From a virus: DNA of 42,406 bases. Both the position numbers and the translations under genes were made by a program. Below the pieces are notes generated by a model. It made no database searches. It worked only from the letters and a program-made list of their open reading frames with translations, and was not told the DNA's origin. The stretch is taken from positions 1-42,406 of IMG/VR virus record IMGVR_UViG_3300010354_000186. One strand, given 5' to 3'. Shown piece after piece: positions 27,601-35,073 of this stretch. Every line of letters begins with the position of its first letter. Within the stretch, counting starts at the first letter, position 1.

Positions 27601-29281
27601 TGGAAATGGTAAAAATGCAACTGCCAATATCACTATAAATGGTGGTGTTGCTATTGCAGCTACTATAGTAAATGGTGGATCTGGATATCAAGTTGGTGAT
27701 GTTTTAACAGCATCACAAGTCGGAACTCAATCCTTGGGTAGAAATCTCAAATTCTCATTATCAACGATCTCTGGTGTAAATGAATTAATACTTGATCAAG
27801 TTCAAGGTGATTTTGAAGTTAGTGGTAGTAAAGTTGTACAATATATAAGTCCAACAACTGGAATAACAACTATAGTTACAACATCTGGATCTAATGCGTT
27901 GATAAATCAAATTGAAACAACTTCATTGGTTGATGATGGATTACATATCAAAGTAAACCACAAAAACCACGGTATGCATTCAGATTTGAATAGAGTAATT
28001 TTATCAAACGTTAAAGGTGATAAGGTTCCCACTAGATTAACCTTAGATTATCTAAATTCAGATTCTGGTGCAATTAGTGTTGCAAGTACCACTAATTTCA
28101 ATACTTTTGAAAATGTATCTGTTGCATCTACTAATCCTGGATATGTAATTATCGAAGATGAAATTATTTCATACACTGGTGTAACAAATGGTCAATTGAC
28201 TGGAATTGTAAGAGGAATTGATGGTACTAGACCTTTCACATATCCAAGTGGAACGGTTGTAAGTAAGTATGAATTGAATGGTGTTTCATTAAGAAGAATT
28301 AATAAAACACATTATTTACAGGATGCTAATGCACAAAATCCAATAGGTTTAGATTATTACTACATTAAACTTGATATGTCTTCTAATGGAATTGATAGAT
28401 CTGTAGGAACATCGTTCCCTAAATTGTATATTCCAGAAACAAAATCTTGTGGTGGAAACTTGATCAATGCAACACAAAATATTCAGTTTGAAGCAGTTAG
28501 ACCAATTGTTCAAACAATGGTTCTCCCTTCTACAAATATTACTGCAACTATTAAGACAACGACTGCAACAAGTATTAGTGGAAATGAAGTTTCATTCATA
28601 GAAACGGATTCTACACCTTTAAATCTTAATACTCATACTTATTTTAATACACCAAGATTAATTGCTTCTAAAGTGAATGAAACTAATAATTTATTAACTT
28701 CACCTGGAAATAAGTCATTGTCTGTGACATTTAATTTAACTACTGAAGATTCTTTTGTTTCTCCAGTGATAGATTTAGATAGAGTTGGTCTTGTTCTTAT
28801 TACCAATAGAGTTAATAATGTTATTGAAGATTATGCTAATGATGGAAGAACATCTTCCATTCTTTCGGATCCAACTGCATTCTCTTATGCAACAAATGTG
28901 ATTGGTTTGGAAAATTCTGCAACTTCAATTAAAGTTCTTTTAGCAGCATATGTAAATAACTTCAGTGAAATAAGAGCTTTCTATGCAATTTCTAATACAT
29001 TAGAAAATGAAATGATTTACTACCCATTCCCTGGTTATTCTAACTTAGATATAAATGGTAACATTGTTGATATTTCCAAAAATAATGGATTACCAAATAA
29101 ATTTGTATCTAAGAACACAACTTTGGGTTTTGAAAGTAAAGAGTTGACTTTTGCGGACTATGAATTCTCTATAGATAATTTACCTGAATTTAAATATTTC
29201 AGTGTAAAATTAGTAGGAACGTCTACAAATCAAGCGTTCCCACCAAGAATAAGGGATCTAAGAGCAATAGCGTTAGCGTAA
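21608..29281 (+). CDS. Giant DUF4815 virion protein with a long proline-rich linker
   Basis: 2,557 residues. The N-terminus (SPYFDDFDPNKNYYRVLFKP, then PIQARELTTLQSTLQNQLE) is the DUF4815 domain of phage baseplate/tail proteins. It sits where T4 has g9-wac, so it probably takes the outer wedge or fibre-attachment role (often labelled gp10-like). Residues 1555-1660 are Thr/Ser-rich. Residues about 1661-1732 form a proline-rich linker with eleven consecutive prolines. Then DPLAQSFFVPNPTGRF starts a conserved beta domain. Further on are two glycine/tyrosine repeats (about 1970-2040) and the IEDEIISYTG...IVRGIDGTRP module (about 2180-2212). It is probably a trimeric or elongated spike arm, but no receptor-binding domain is recognised. 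Confidence 0.8.
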   Translation: MPQELNLNVSPYFDDFDPNKNYYRVLFKPGFPIQARELTTLQSTLQNQLETFGYHLFKEGSQVIPGRLNYTNELYNVSVENEFLGSPVNSYISSLYNRIVRGEKSNVRGKIFFASPPWENSKNYFTIFINYISEGSDEKKQFDNQENLILDDDILDPSLNFQKGQAVLSTAVSSANSIGSGVFLSEGVYFIRGTFVRVEGQTLIIDSYSQTPSCRIGLEIKEEIVTASQDPSLSDNAKGFNNYAAPGSDRLKITAILAKRPLESDKNENFIELLVIRNGSISKLQQNPTYNVIGDELARRTYEQSGDFYVRPFIISAYESLNDKKGNQGIFESNQLTYGGKVPNDSLGVYKISPGKAYVKGYEVEYAGTSYLDFEKPRTVKTLKNQAVNYTTGPTLTLNRVLGAPRVGFTTSVISLRDTRIGINSHIASGKEIGVARVYDYALETGSYLTNNDLNEWDISLYDIQPYTEILLNENISLTVPTYIEGRSSGAIGHLRYNTTTGILTAYNTKGTFLTGEKLIFNGVENNRISTAVTSYSISDVKSLYSLVGTGVTFNADTKLYPKLTIGQVSISPKSGTAPGISTVTSNSLEFTNKIKVGDLVSFTNSSLPSAQVKTYARVQAITGDYTVIIAGINTVNSINDGGLPTSSINPVDFSIIGSKYQSSFDNTLYTPLPKEWVSEIDLTGSSLTIRKEYNVTITSNSTNTIQADTGETFLPFDEERYVLITSTGIVEPLSSDKFTYSAGNKEIIIRGLQTSSGSARLIATLQKINLKNKIKNKTRVNSIIVNKSQYTQSGIGSTTLNDGLAYGNYGYGLRVQDRDICLLLPDVTKVYGIFESNDISDPALPELTMIGLNGPTGRVDDLLLGEEFIGEESGAIGIYSEFVDSLNLGFVYLNELRFKIGERIRFLDSNINGIIQGFTDGSTNITNRYTLDSGQRETICDYSRIIRNNNSGEPKRKIKIIFESGTYSSTDDGDITTASSYNQFDYCVLPQIKNNIKLTDVIDIRPRVSRFDSNTTSYSPFEFYARSFNSLDNSSKNILASDESITLNYSFYLPRIDKLFLSKTGVFQLVKGIPDENPLVPDNIDDALEVATISHPPYLCNTVNSSIRLKEHKRYRMSDIALLENRIENLEYYTALSLLETKTENLHIPDSSGLNRFKSGIFVDNFSDTKNQLKIGPVTNSIDPSNLELRPSPFVTQVDLLLGTQSLIGIGTSASPLSDVKFSNDLIGTNVRRTGQLLTLDYFESLELQQQFATRVENVTPYLVTSYTGTIDLFPSSDIWIDQVRMAAQTIEVDNYTETRNQLVFSGYDPQTGLSPVTWGAWETTWTGRTVAVTNQSVQTGSSVQNTGNAIVTTNTFQNTETTTVTRTGTETREGRQLRLSEQINIVNEGDRVVSTSVIPFMRSRNIEFTGKKFRPFTTVYGFFDSVDVTRFVVPKLIEINMISGQFVVGERVVGRMTTGNETETNSSTASISFRVAKSNHKFGPISTPTEVFTVSPYNRNYTIPSDYSSSSILLNVDTASLADNTQGLYSGFIQPGMRIRGSQGEAVVTDVKLVTDHIGTIIGSFFIPNPNITTNPRFEVGIKVFRLTSSSVNTTVGGLVSTSGEEQYFAQGTINNLQETIRSTRSPRFTNVSTSETRATTDVSTTQVVTTSQTVSTVPLPPPPPPPPPPPNPPPTPNPVPPPTPPRPGNPPSPPVPPRPPTPPSPPPEPPRPRPDPPPPRRPDPPPPRGGKDPLAQSFFVPNPTGRFLTSVDLFFRTKDPVVPVVVELRSMRNGVPTEEVYPFGRVVLSPEQIFETFDGSQATTITFPSPVYLEGSKEHAVVILTDSNEYTLWISRLGEVDISTASLPESRQILVSNQTTLGSLFKSQNASTWTPSQYEDLKYNIYAAVFIENNGSVTFYNPELNTGNNQIARLLNDSLDFNSKKIKITFPNTINTSGLVLGNTIVQSGTNASADYVGAGGSASGTLGIINAGIGYTPSNASSFTFTNVSLSSLTGNGKNATANITINGGVAIAATIVNGGSGYQVGDVLTASQVGTQSLGRNLKFSLSTISGVNELILDQVQGDFEVSGSKVVQYISPTTGITTIVTTSGSNALINQIETTSLVDDGLHIKVNHKNHGMHSDLNRVILSNVKGDKVPTRLTLDYLNSDSGAISVASTTNFNTFENVSVASTNPGYVIIEDEIISYTGVTNGQLTGIVRGIDGTRPFTYPSGTVVSKYELNGVSLRRINKTHYLQDANAQNPIGLDYYYIKLDMSSNGIDRSVGTSFPKLYIPETKSCGGNLINATQNIQFEAVRPIVQTMVLPSTNITATIKTTTATSISGNEVSFIETDSTPLNLNTHTYFNTPRLIASKVNETNNLLTSPGNKSLSVTFNLTTEDSFVSPVIDLDRVGLVLITNRVNNVIEDYANDGRTSSILSDPTAFSYATNVIGLENSATSIKVLLAAYVNNFSEIRAFYAISNTLENEMIYYPFPGYSNLDINGNIVDISKNNGLPNKFVSKNTTLGFESKELTFADYEFSIDNLPEFKYFSVKLVGTSTNQAFPPRIRDLRAIALA

Positions 29282-29285
29282 AATT

Positions 29286-29540
29286 ATGGAAACTAGATAT
29301 CTAAACGTTGAGGGACATCCTTACTTGGTTAGGGATGTCCTAACAAACGCAATAATTAATACAGACGATCAATCCCATAAAGCATACTTATCATTAAAAA
29401 ATGCTAAAAAAAGAGAGCATAGTATGATTTATAACATCGAAAATGATGTTGATAAGTTAAAATCTGATATTAATGAATTAAAATCAGATTTAAACGAAAT
29501 TAAAAATTTACTTGGGAAGATTGTAAATGGATCACACTAA
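29286..29540 (+). CDS. Small coiled-coil protein
   Basis: 84 residues. The N-terminal half (RYLNVEGHPYLVRDVLTNAI, then INTDDQSHKAYLS) looks like a small strand-rich head common in phage virion proteins. Residues about 50-78 form a regular heptad coiled coil (NDVDKLKSDINELKSDLNE). It starts four bases after the DUF4815 stop and overlaps the next gene by 14 bases in another frame. A hairpin at 29313-29340 lies just inside its start. A trimeric linker or adaptor role is plausible from structure and position; no family function is known to me. Confidence 0.7.
   Translation: METRYLNVEGHPYLVRDVLTNAIINTDDQSHKAYLSLKNAKKREHSMIYNIENDVDKLKSDINELKSDLNEIKNLLGKIVNGSH
29313..29340 (+). repeat. Hairpin near the start of the coiled-coil gene
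   Basis: GGACATCC (29313-29320) pairs perfectly with GGATGTCC (29333-29340). Three more inner pairs, one of them G-U, leave a six-base loop. It lies 27 bases after the start codon, directly downstream of the 7.7-kb gene. Confidence 0.6.
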
Positions 29541-29700
29541 CATTGAATTGACTAATATTTCAAAATCATTTGAATATGAGAAATTATCTAGAGATATAGA
29601 TAATATAGATGATATTGATGCTTTAAGAAATTTAACTAAATCTTATATTAAATTATATTTTCAGCAGCAAGAGGTTATTTCTAATTTAGGAAAACTGTAA
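29527..29700 (+). CDS. Small helical protein, unknown; distantly NblA-like in shape
   Basis: 57 residues, MDHTNIELTNISKSFEYEKL at the start, then LSRDIDNIDDIDALRNLTKS, then a helix YIKLYFQQQEVISNLGKL. It is probably two helices with a short acidic turn. The acidic turn followed by A-L-x-x-L-x-K-x-Y-I-K-L-Y recalls the plan of NblA, the cyanobacterial phycobilisome degradation adaptor, but the match is short and may be chance. It overlaps the coiled-coil gene by 14 bases and ends one base before gp13. I recall similar orphans next to gp13 in cyanophages. Confidence 0.65.
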   Translation: MDHTNIELTNISKSFEYEKLSRDIDNIDDIDALRNLTKSYIKLYFQQQEVISNLGKL

Positions 29701-29701
29701 A

Positions 29702-30541
29702 ATGGCAAAACCATCTTCAAGACAAGAACTAATAGATTATTGCTTAAGAAAACTTGGTGCTCCAGTTTTAGAAATAAACATTGCTGAAGAGCAAATTGAA
29801 GATTTAGTAGATGATGCAATTCAGTTTTTTCAAGAGAGGCACTTTGATGGCGTCTCTCAGATGTATTTGAAATATCAAATAACGCAAGAAGATATTGATA
29901 GAGGGAGAGCTAAAAATGGTGGTGTTGGTATAGCAACCACAAGTGTAACTACGAATATAGCAGGAACTCCAACATCTTTCAATTATTTTGAAACCTCCAA
30001 TTTTCTTCAAGTTCCACCATCTATTATTGGAATTAACAAAATATTTCATTTTGAAGGATCCAACAGTATTTCTAGTGGAATGTTTAGTATAAAATATCAG
30101 TTATTTTTAAATGATATTTATTATTGGGGTTCAACAGAACTTTTAACTTACTCTATGGTTAAAAGATATCTTGAAGATATTGATTTTCTCTTAACTACAC
30201 AAAAACAAATAAGATTTAATCAAAGAATGGATAGGTTGTATCTTGATATTGATTGGTCCGCTCTAAGGGCAGGAGAATATTTAATAATAGATTGTTATAG
30301 AGCATTAGATCCAAATGATTACTCAAGAGTTTGGAATGACTCGTTTTTAAAACCATATTTGACCGCATTAATCAAGAGGCAATGGGGACAAAACCTTATA
30401 AAATTCCAAGGGGTAAAACTGCCAGGTGGAATTGAATTAAATGGTAGACAACTATATGATGATGGGCAGAGAGAAATTGATGAAATCATGAACAAAATGT
30501 CTTCAACTTATGAATTACCACCATTAGACATGATAGGGTAA
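29702..30541 (+). CDS. gp13: gp13-like neck protein
   Basis: 279 residues (T4 gp13 has 309). Diagnostic segments are SSRQELIDYCLRKLGAPVLE at the N-terminus, EEQIEDLVDDAIQFFQERHF, and towards the end YRALDPNDYSRVWNDSFLKP and KRQWGQNLIKFQGVKLPGG. These match cyanophage and T4 gp13, which with gp14 forms the neck that closes the filled head and receives the tail. A Ser/Thr-rich loop (about residues 70-95) replaces part of the T4 protein. It lies between the 57-residue gene and gp14, as expected for the g13-g14 pair. Confidence 0.92.
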   Translation: MAKPSSRQELIDYCLRKLGAPVLEINIAEEQIEDLVDDAIQFFQERHFDGVSQMYLKYQITQEDIDRGRAKNGGVGIATTSVTTNIAGTPTSFNYFETSNFLQVPPSIIGINKIFHFEGSNSISSGMFSIKYQLFLNDIYYWGSTELLTYSMVKRYLEDIDFLLTTQKQIRFNQRMDRLYLDIDWSALRAGEYLIIDCYRALDPNDYSRVWNDSFLKPYLTALIKRQWGQNLIKFQGVKLPGGIELNGRQLYDDGQREIDEIMNKMSSTYELPPLDMIG

Positions 30542-30547
30542 TTTTAT

Positions 30548-32977
30548 ATGGCACTTAATCCATTTTTTCTTCAAGGTTCAATAACGGAAAGAGGTCTTGT
30601 ACAAGACCTAGTAAATGAACAAATAAAAATTTATGGTGTAGATGTTTATTATATCCCTAGACAATATGTTAATGAAAAAACTATTATCGAAGAAGTTATA
30701 AATTCTGACTTTAGATATGCTTATCCGATAGAAGCATATGTTGATAGTTATGATGGTTACTCTAATGTTGGAACATTGATGTCAAAATTTGGTATCCAAG
30801 AATTAGATGATTTAACATTAACTATTTCTAGAGAAAGGTACGAAGTATATTTAAAACCATTATTACAAAATTTACCTAATGTTAAATTATACGATAGACC
30901 AAAGGAAGGTGATTTAATTTATTTTCCTTTGGGTGATAGGTTATTTGAAATTAAATATGTTGAACATGAAAAACCTTTTTATTCATTAAAAGGAAATTAT
31001 ACATATGAGTTGAGATGCGAATTATTCAGATATAATAATGAAACTATAGATACTGGAATAGAATTTATAGATGATAATGTACAAAATGAAGGATATACAC
31101 AAACCTTTAAAATGGTCGGAGTTGGATCTTTACCAATTGCTACAACTGGATTGGTATTTGGTGGTATTAGATTTATTAATTTAACCAATAGAGGTAAGGG
31201 GTATAAGTCAACTCCTATAGTAGCAATTTCATCATCACCAGATCCAAACGGAACTGCATCTGGAATAGCGACAATGATAGGGGGACTAACGGATTTATGT
31301 GAACCAAATTCATCTTTATTAAGAATTCAAGGTGTAGAATTAATAAGAACTGGATATGGTTACACAACATCACCAGCGATATCTTTTATTGGTGGTGGTG
31401 GGTCGGGAGCATCCGCTAAAGCAGTAATAGGAAATGGTATTGTTGGTATTGTTACTATTTTAAGCGGAGGTTATGGATACGTGGATCCTCCAGTAGTTAC
31501 AATATCCGCACCTGGAACATCTTCTACAGCAACAGCATCTTTAACAGCAAATATCAATTCATCTGGATTTGTAACTTCAATATCAATAAATGATCAACAA
31601 GGATTTTTTGACAACACGAGAGAATTTAATTTCCCAAATCCAATTTTAACTAATGCAATGTTATCACCTGTAATTGATGTTGATGCTAAAATTTTAAATA
31701 TTTCTATCTCAAATCCAGGTGCTGGTTATACTAGCACTGCAGTGAATACAATTAAATTTACTGGAGGTGGACTAACTACATCAACATATAAATTTGGATC
31801 ATCTAGTGGTTATCTCGACGGAACAACTTCAGACATAGTTTGTAGTAATATTGGATCTGATATTTTCAGAGATGGTAGAGTAGATTTTTTCTTAAAACTG
31901 AAGAATACCTTTCAACCAGGAACTATAATATACTCTAAAGGATTGTATGGTGTATATGAGTGGAAAATAGATCTGAAAAGTAATTCTAGATTGGAAGTAT
32001 CTATCCTAAATGGTGTTGAAACATTAGAAATTCCAATTAATTTAAATGATGATGAGTGGCACTTTGTATCATTCCAAAAAACACAAAATCCATATACTGG
32101 ATATAACACAATAATTGTTGTTGATGGAAATCAGTATGTTTTAACTGCAGGAGAACCAAACTTATATGTTTCATCAGAAGGAGTATTAATAAAGCATAGT
32201 GTAAATACTGATTGTTATATTGATCAATTTAGAATTGAGAATACATGCCCAAATTATGATATTTCTGTACCATCAGTAGGATTTACCACCACAGCGAATA
32301 CCTTATTTTTACATACATTTGAACATGCAATTGCATCCCCAGTAATTTCAAATGGAAAAGTATCATCTCTCAATATAACATATAATGGATCTGGATATAG
32401 TGCAAATCCTATTGCAACGGTAAGCACACCAACAAAACTAATAACCGCAAAAGGAAGACCTGTTGTTAATAATTCTGGTTATATAACTTCAATTGTAGTA
32501 ACAAATCCAGGTTTTGGGTATTCATCATCACCTTCAGTGAGCATTGCTACAACATCATTCCAAAAAGTTACTGCCACAGCAAGAGCAAATATAGACTCCT
32601 CTGGATCTGTGACATCTATTAGTATAATTAACGCAGGTCTAGGGTACACGCAAGCACCTACAATAAGTTTTTCAGCACCTCCTACTACTGGAATAGGATC
32701 ATTTAGTTTTAATGAGGTTGTCGTTGGTACTATAAGCAGCACTAGAGGTAGAGTTAAAAATTGGGACTCTATTACAAGAACATTGGTTTTATCTAATATA
32801 AATGGAGAATTTTTAAATAATGAATATTTGGTTGGAGAAAAATCTGGAGCCAGTTACAAAATAAAACTTATAAATACAGATAATCTTCAAGATCCATTTG
32901 CTCAAAATTATACAATACAACAAGAAGCATCTGAGATATTAGATTTTTCCGAAAAAAATCCATTTGGAATAGTTTAA
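30548..32977 (+). CDS. gp14: gp14-like neck protein with a laminin-G-like insertion
   Basis: 809 residues, about three times T4 gp14 (256). Residues 1-200 are gp14 proper (ERGLVQDLVNEQIKIYGVDV, SKFGIQELDDLTLTISRERY, RPKEGDLIYFPLGDRLFEIK). The last 80 residues return to gp14 (DPFAQNYTIQQEASEILDFS). Between them lie three glycine/tyrosine repeats (about 215-320: NRGKGYKSTP, RTGYGYTTSP, SGGYGYVDPP), a laminin-G/concanavalin-like domain (about 415-600; GRVDFFLKLKN, DDEWHFVSFQK, YIDQFRIENT), and three more repeats (about 610-720). The insert probably projects from the neck. It has no frame break. Confidence 0.88.
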   Translation: MALNPFFLQGSITERGLVQDLVNEQIKIYGVDVYYIPRQYVNEKTIIEEVINSDFRYAYPIEAYVDSYDGYSNVGTLMSKFGIQELDDLTLTISRERYEVYLKPLLQNLPNVKLYDRPKEGDLIYFPLGDRLFEIKYVEHEKPFYSLKGNYTYELRCELFRYNNETIDTGIEFIDDNVQNEGYTQTFKMVGVGSLPIATTGLVFGGIRFINLTNRGKGYKSTPIVAISSSPDPNGTASGIATMIGGLTDLCEPNSSLLRIQGVELIRTGYGYTTSPAISFIGGGGSGASAKAVIGNGIVGIVTILSGGYGYVDPPVVTISAPGTSSTATASLTANINSSGFVTSISINDQQGFFDNTREFNFPNPILTNAMLSPVIDVDAKILNISISNPGAGYTSTAVNTIKFTGGGLTTSTYKFGSSSGYLDGTTSDIVCSNIGSDIFRDGRVDFFLKLKNTFQPGTIIYSKGLYGVYEWKIDLKSNSRLEVSILNGVETLEIPINLNDDEWHFVSFQKTQNPYTGYNTIIVVDGNQYVLTAGEPNLYVSSEGVLIKHSVNTDCYIDQFRIENTCPNYDISVPSVGFTTTANTLFLHTFEHAIASPVISNGKVSSLNITYNGSGYSANPIATVSTPTKLITAKGRPVVNNSGYITSIVVTNPGFGYSSSPSVSIATTSFQKVTATARANIDSSGSVTSISIINAGLGYTQAPTISFSAPPTTGIGSFSFNEVVVGTISSTRGRVKNWDSITRTLVLSNINGEFLNNEYLVGEKSGASYKIKLINTDNLQDPFAQNYTIQQEASEILDFSEKNPFGIV
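30592..30609 (+). repeat. 18-bp perfect palindrome in the gp14 start region
   Basis: AGGTCTTGTACAAGACCT is a perfect palindrome without spacer. It encodes RGLVQDL at about residues 15-21, a conserved part of gp14, so protein coding may explain part of it. Confidence 0.75.
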
Positions 32978-32980
32978 AAA

Positions 32981-33979
32981 ATGTTTGAGTATTTTTATCA
33001 CGAAATTTTAAGAAAAACAATCGTTTCTTTTGGAACATTGTTTAATAATGTTTCCATTCAAAAAAGAGATTCTGATGGAAATATTTTAGAAATAACAAAG
33101 GTTCCTTTGGCATATGGTCCAACACAAAAGTTTTTAGCAAGATTGGAGCAATCTCCAGATTTAAATAAACCAGTTCAAATTACATTACCTAGAATGTCTT
33201 TTGAATTTGTTGGATTATCTTATGATAGTAGTAGAAAGTTAGCACCAACTCAATCATTTGCAACAACTATAAAGACCGATGGAACTGACATAAGAAAAGC
33301 ATTTATGCCAGTTCCATATAATATGGATTTCCAATTATCTATTATGACACAGTTGAATGATGATATGTTGCAAATAGTGGAGCAAATATTACCATATTTT
33401 CAACCATCGTTTGTTTTGAGTGTTGATTTAGTTAGTACTATTGGAGAAAAAAGAGATATTCCATTAACATTAGAAAATATAACGATGCAGGATGATTATG
33501 AAGGTGACTTTAATACTAGAAGAGCACTAATATACACTTTAAATTTTACAGCTAAAACATATCTTTTTGGACCAATTTCTGGACCAGAAACATCAAAAGA
33601 TATTATCAAAAAAGTTACAGTTGGATACAGTGCTGGGGATGGTGCTGGGTCAAGACAAGTTACATATACATCTGAAGCAAAAGCAACTAAAAATTATACT
33701 GGTGAGATTGAAACTAATCTATCACAAGACGTAGACTTAACTGATCTAGAAATTCTCGTAGATGATTCATCAGATATTCCTATTAAATCTTATATTATGA
33801 TAAATGAAGAAACTATGTATGTCAAGTCTAAAAACAATAATAAACTCATAGTTGAAAGAGGTGCTTATAATACTAAGGTTTTAAGTCATGTTTTGGGTGC
33901 CCCAGTTAAGAAGATAACATCAGCAGATGATGATTTAATTGTTGCTGGAGATGACTTTGGATTTAGTGGAACATTATGA
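32981..33979 (+). CDS. gp15: gp15-like tail completion / sheath stabiliser protein
   Basis: 332 residues (T4 gp15 has 272). The first 220 residues match cyanophage gp15: FEYFYHEILRKTIVSFGTLF, LPRMSFEFVGLSYDSSRKL, YNMDFQLSIMTQLNDDMLQI and RRALIYTLNFTAKTYLFGP. gp15 forms the terminator ring of the tail, binds gp3 and the sheath, and contacts gp13/gp14. The last 75 residues are an extension (INEETMYVKSKNN...LIVERGAY) that repeats a module also found in the two giant proteins. Its stop overlaps the gp16 start (ATGA at 33976-33979). Confidence 0.92.
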   Translation: MFEYFYHEILRKTIVSFGTLFNNVSIQKRDSDGNILEITKVPLAYGPTQKFLARLEQSPDLNKPVQITLPRMSFEFVGLSYDSSRKLAPTQSFATTIKTDGTDIRKAFMPVPYNMDFQLSIMTQLNDDMLQIVEQILPYFQPSFVLSVDLVSTIGEKRDIPLTLENITMQDDYEGDFNTRRALIYTLNFTAKTYLFGPISGPETSKDIIKKVTVGYSAGDGAGSRQVTYTSEAKATKNYTGEIETNLSQDVDLTDLEILVDDSSDIPIKSYIMINEETMYVKSKNNNKLIVERGAYNTKVLSHVLGAPVKKITSADDDLIVAGDDFGFSGTL

Positions 33980-34404
33980 AAAATAAATATGAAGATTTAA
34001 ATAATACTTTTAACTTAGAAAATACGGAAATAGTTTCAACGGAAATAGAAACTAACAAAATAGAAGTTAAAAGTTCAGATGATGATGTAAAAAAAGACTA
34101 CGAATATACGAGAGGAAATTTATACTCAATTATAGAAAAAGGTCAGGAAGCCTTAGATAATGCCTTAGAATTAGCAGTTGATGGTGGTCAACCAAGAGCA
34201 TATGAAGTCGTTGGACAACTAATAAAAAATGTTTCTGATGCTACGGATAAACTTTTAGATTTACAGAAGAAATTAAAAGAAATAGAAAGTGAAAAAATTT
34301 CAAAAGGACCAACAAGCGTTACAAACAACGCTCTGTTTATTGGGTCTACCGCAGAATTATCGAAGTTTTTAAAATCAAATAAAGAACAACTACAGGATAA
34401 ATAA
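33976..34404 (+). CDS. gp16: gp16-like terminase small subunit
   Basis: 142 residues (T4 gp16 has 164). The central segment is characteristic: KDYEYTRGNLYSIIEKGQEA, LDNALELAVDGGQPRAYEVV and GQLIKNVSDATDKLLDLQKK, the coiled-coil that makes the small terminase ring. The C-terminal tail (NNALFIGSTAELSKFLKSNK) also matches cyanophage relatives. It helps recognise the concatemer and stimulates the large terminase gp17 during packaging. The start overlaps gp15 by ATGA. In T4 gp17 follows directly; here fibre genes follow, and no gp17 is found before the window ends. Confidence 0.9.
   Translation: MKNKYEDLNNTFNLENTEIVSTEIETNKIEVKSSDDDVKKDYEYTRGNLYSIIEKGQEALDNALELAVDGGQPRAYEVVGQLIKNVSDATDKLLDLQKKLKEIESEKISKGPTSVTNNALFIGSTAELSKFLKSNKEQLQDK
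34396..34403 (+). promoter_or_regulatory. Late promoter overlapping the gp16 stop
   Basis: GATAAATA fits NATAAATA and covers the gp16 stop codon. It is followed at 34405-34420 by the inverted repeat CTAATAA-AC-TTATTAG, five bases before the next ATG. A similar GATAAATAA-TTAATAA arrangement recurs after the 206-residue gene. Confidence 0.6.
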
Positions 34405-34420
34405 CTAATAAACTTATTAG
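34405..34420 (+). repeat. Inverted repeat between late promoter and start codon
   Basis: CTAATAA (34405-34411) and TTATTAG (34414-34420) are exact complements separated by AC. It could be an operator or a weak leader hairpin close to the ribosome-binding region. Confidence 0.5.
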
Positions 34421-34424
34421 CAAA

Positions 34425-35045
34425 ATGTCTGTTGTAATTTCTGCCAATTACGAACTTGAAAAAGGTGCAGACTTTATTCAAAATATAACTTTTAGAAATC
34501 CAGATAGAACTCCATTAAATTTAACTGGATATAGTGCATCAGCAAAAATTAGAAAATATCCAACTTCACCATATTACAATACAGTCACAGTAATCTTTAC
34601 AGATAGATCACAAGGTCAAATAAGATTATTTGTTAGTAGAGACCAAAGTTTGCTTTTGGCATCAGGTAGAAATTATTATGATGTGATGTTAACAGATCCA
34701 GATGGTGTAACTACAAAGAAGTTAGAAGGAAGTATTTTAGTTAATGATAGTTCTACAATAGGATTTGTAAGATCTTCAGCAATATCAGATTTAGGAACGA
34801 TAGATACTTCAAATATTGCAATTGGTTCTGGATCAACTACTGGAATTGGTACTACTGCTGGATCTGGTGATGGGTATGTTTTAATGTTTGATGGAAATGC
34901 CCAAACATTTAGATTTGTAAACCCTGATGATGTTTTATCTAAAGCAGCAACTGAACCACAGCAACCTGGACTTCCTTCAGATTTTATTGATGAACTTGAT
35001 AGAGAACTTGATGACAAAATTGATATTGATGCTGGAACTTGGTGA
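34425..35045 (+). CDS. BppU-like virion protein with a duplicated C-terminal module
   Basis: 206 residues. The N-terminal 105 residues resemble the BppU/baseplate upper-protein immunoglobulin-like domain: NRDP-type loop, PLNLTGYSASAKIRKYP, then QGQIRLFVSRDQSLLLASGR and YYDVMLTDPDGVTTKKLEGS. A Ser/Gly/Thr-rich linker follows (about 118-147). The last 59 residues (DGYVLMFDG, FVNPDDVLS, EPQQPGLP, ending DIDAGTW) are repeated almost without gaps in the next gene. Such proteins often attach fibres or decorate the baseplate. It has its own late promoter. The role as fibre-attachment or decoration protein is inferred. Confidence 0.7.
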   Translation: MSVVISANYELEKGADFIQNITFRNPDRTPLNLTGYSASAKIRKYPTSPYYNTVTVIFTDRSQGQIRLFVSRDQSLLLASGRNYYDVMLTDPDGVTTKKLEGSILVNDSSTIGFVRSSAISDLGTIDTSNIAIGSGSTTGIGTTAGSGDGYVLMFDGNAQTFRFVNPDDVLSKAATEPQQPGLPSDFIDELDRELDDKIDIDAGTW

Positions 35046-35051
35046 TAAATA
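35044..35051 (+). promoter_or_regulatory. Late promoter overlapping the stop of the 206-residue gene
   Basis: GATAAATA at 35044-35051 overlaps the TGA at 35043-35045. With the following ATTAATAA it resembles the site after gp16, so promoter and C-terminal module may have been duplicated together. Confidence 0.6.
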
Positions 35052-35073
35052 ATTAATAACGTTTTCTACTACT

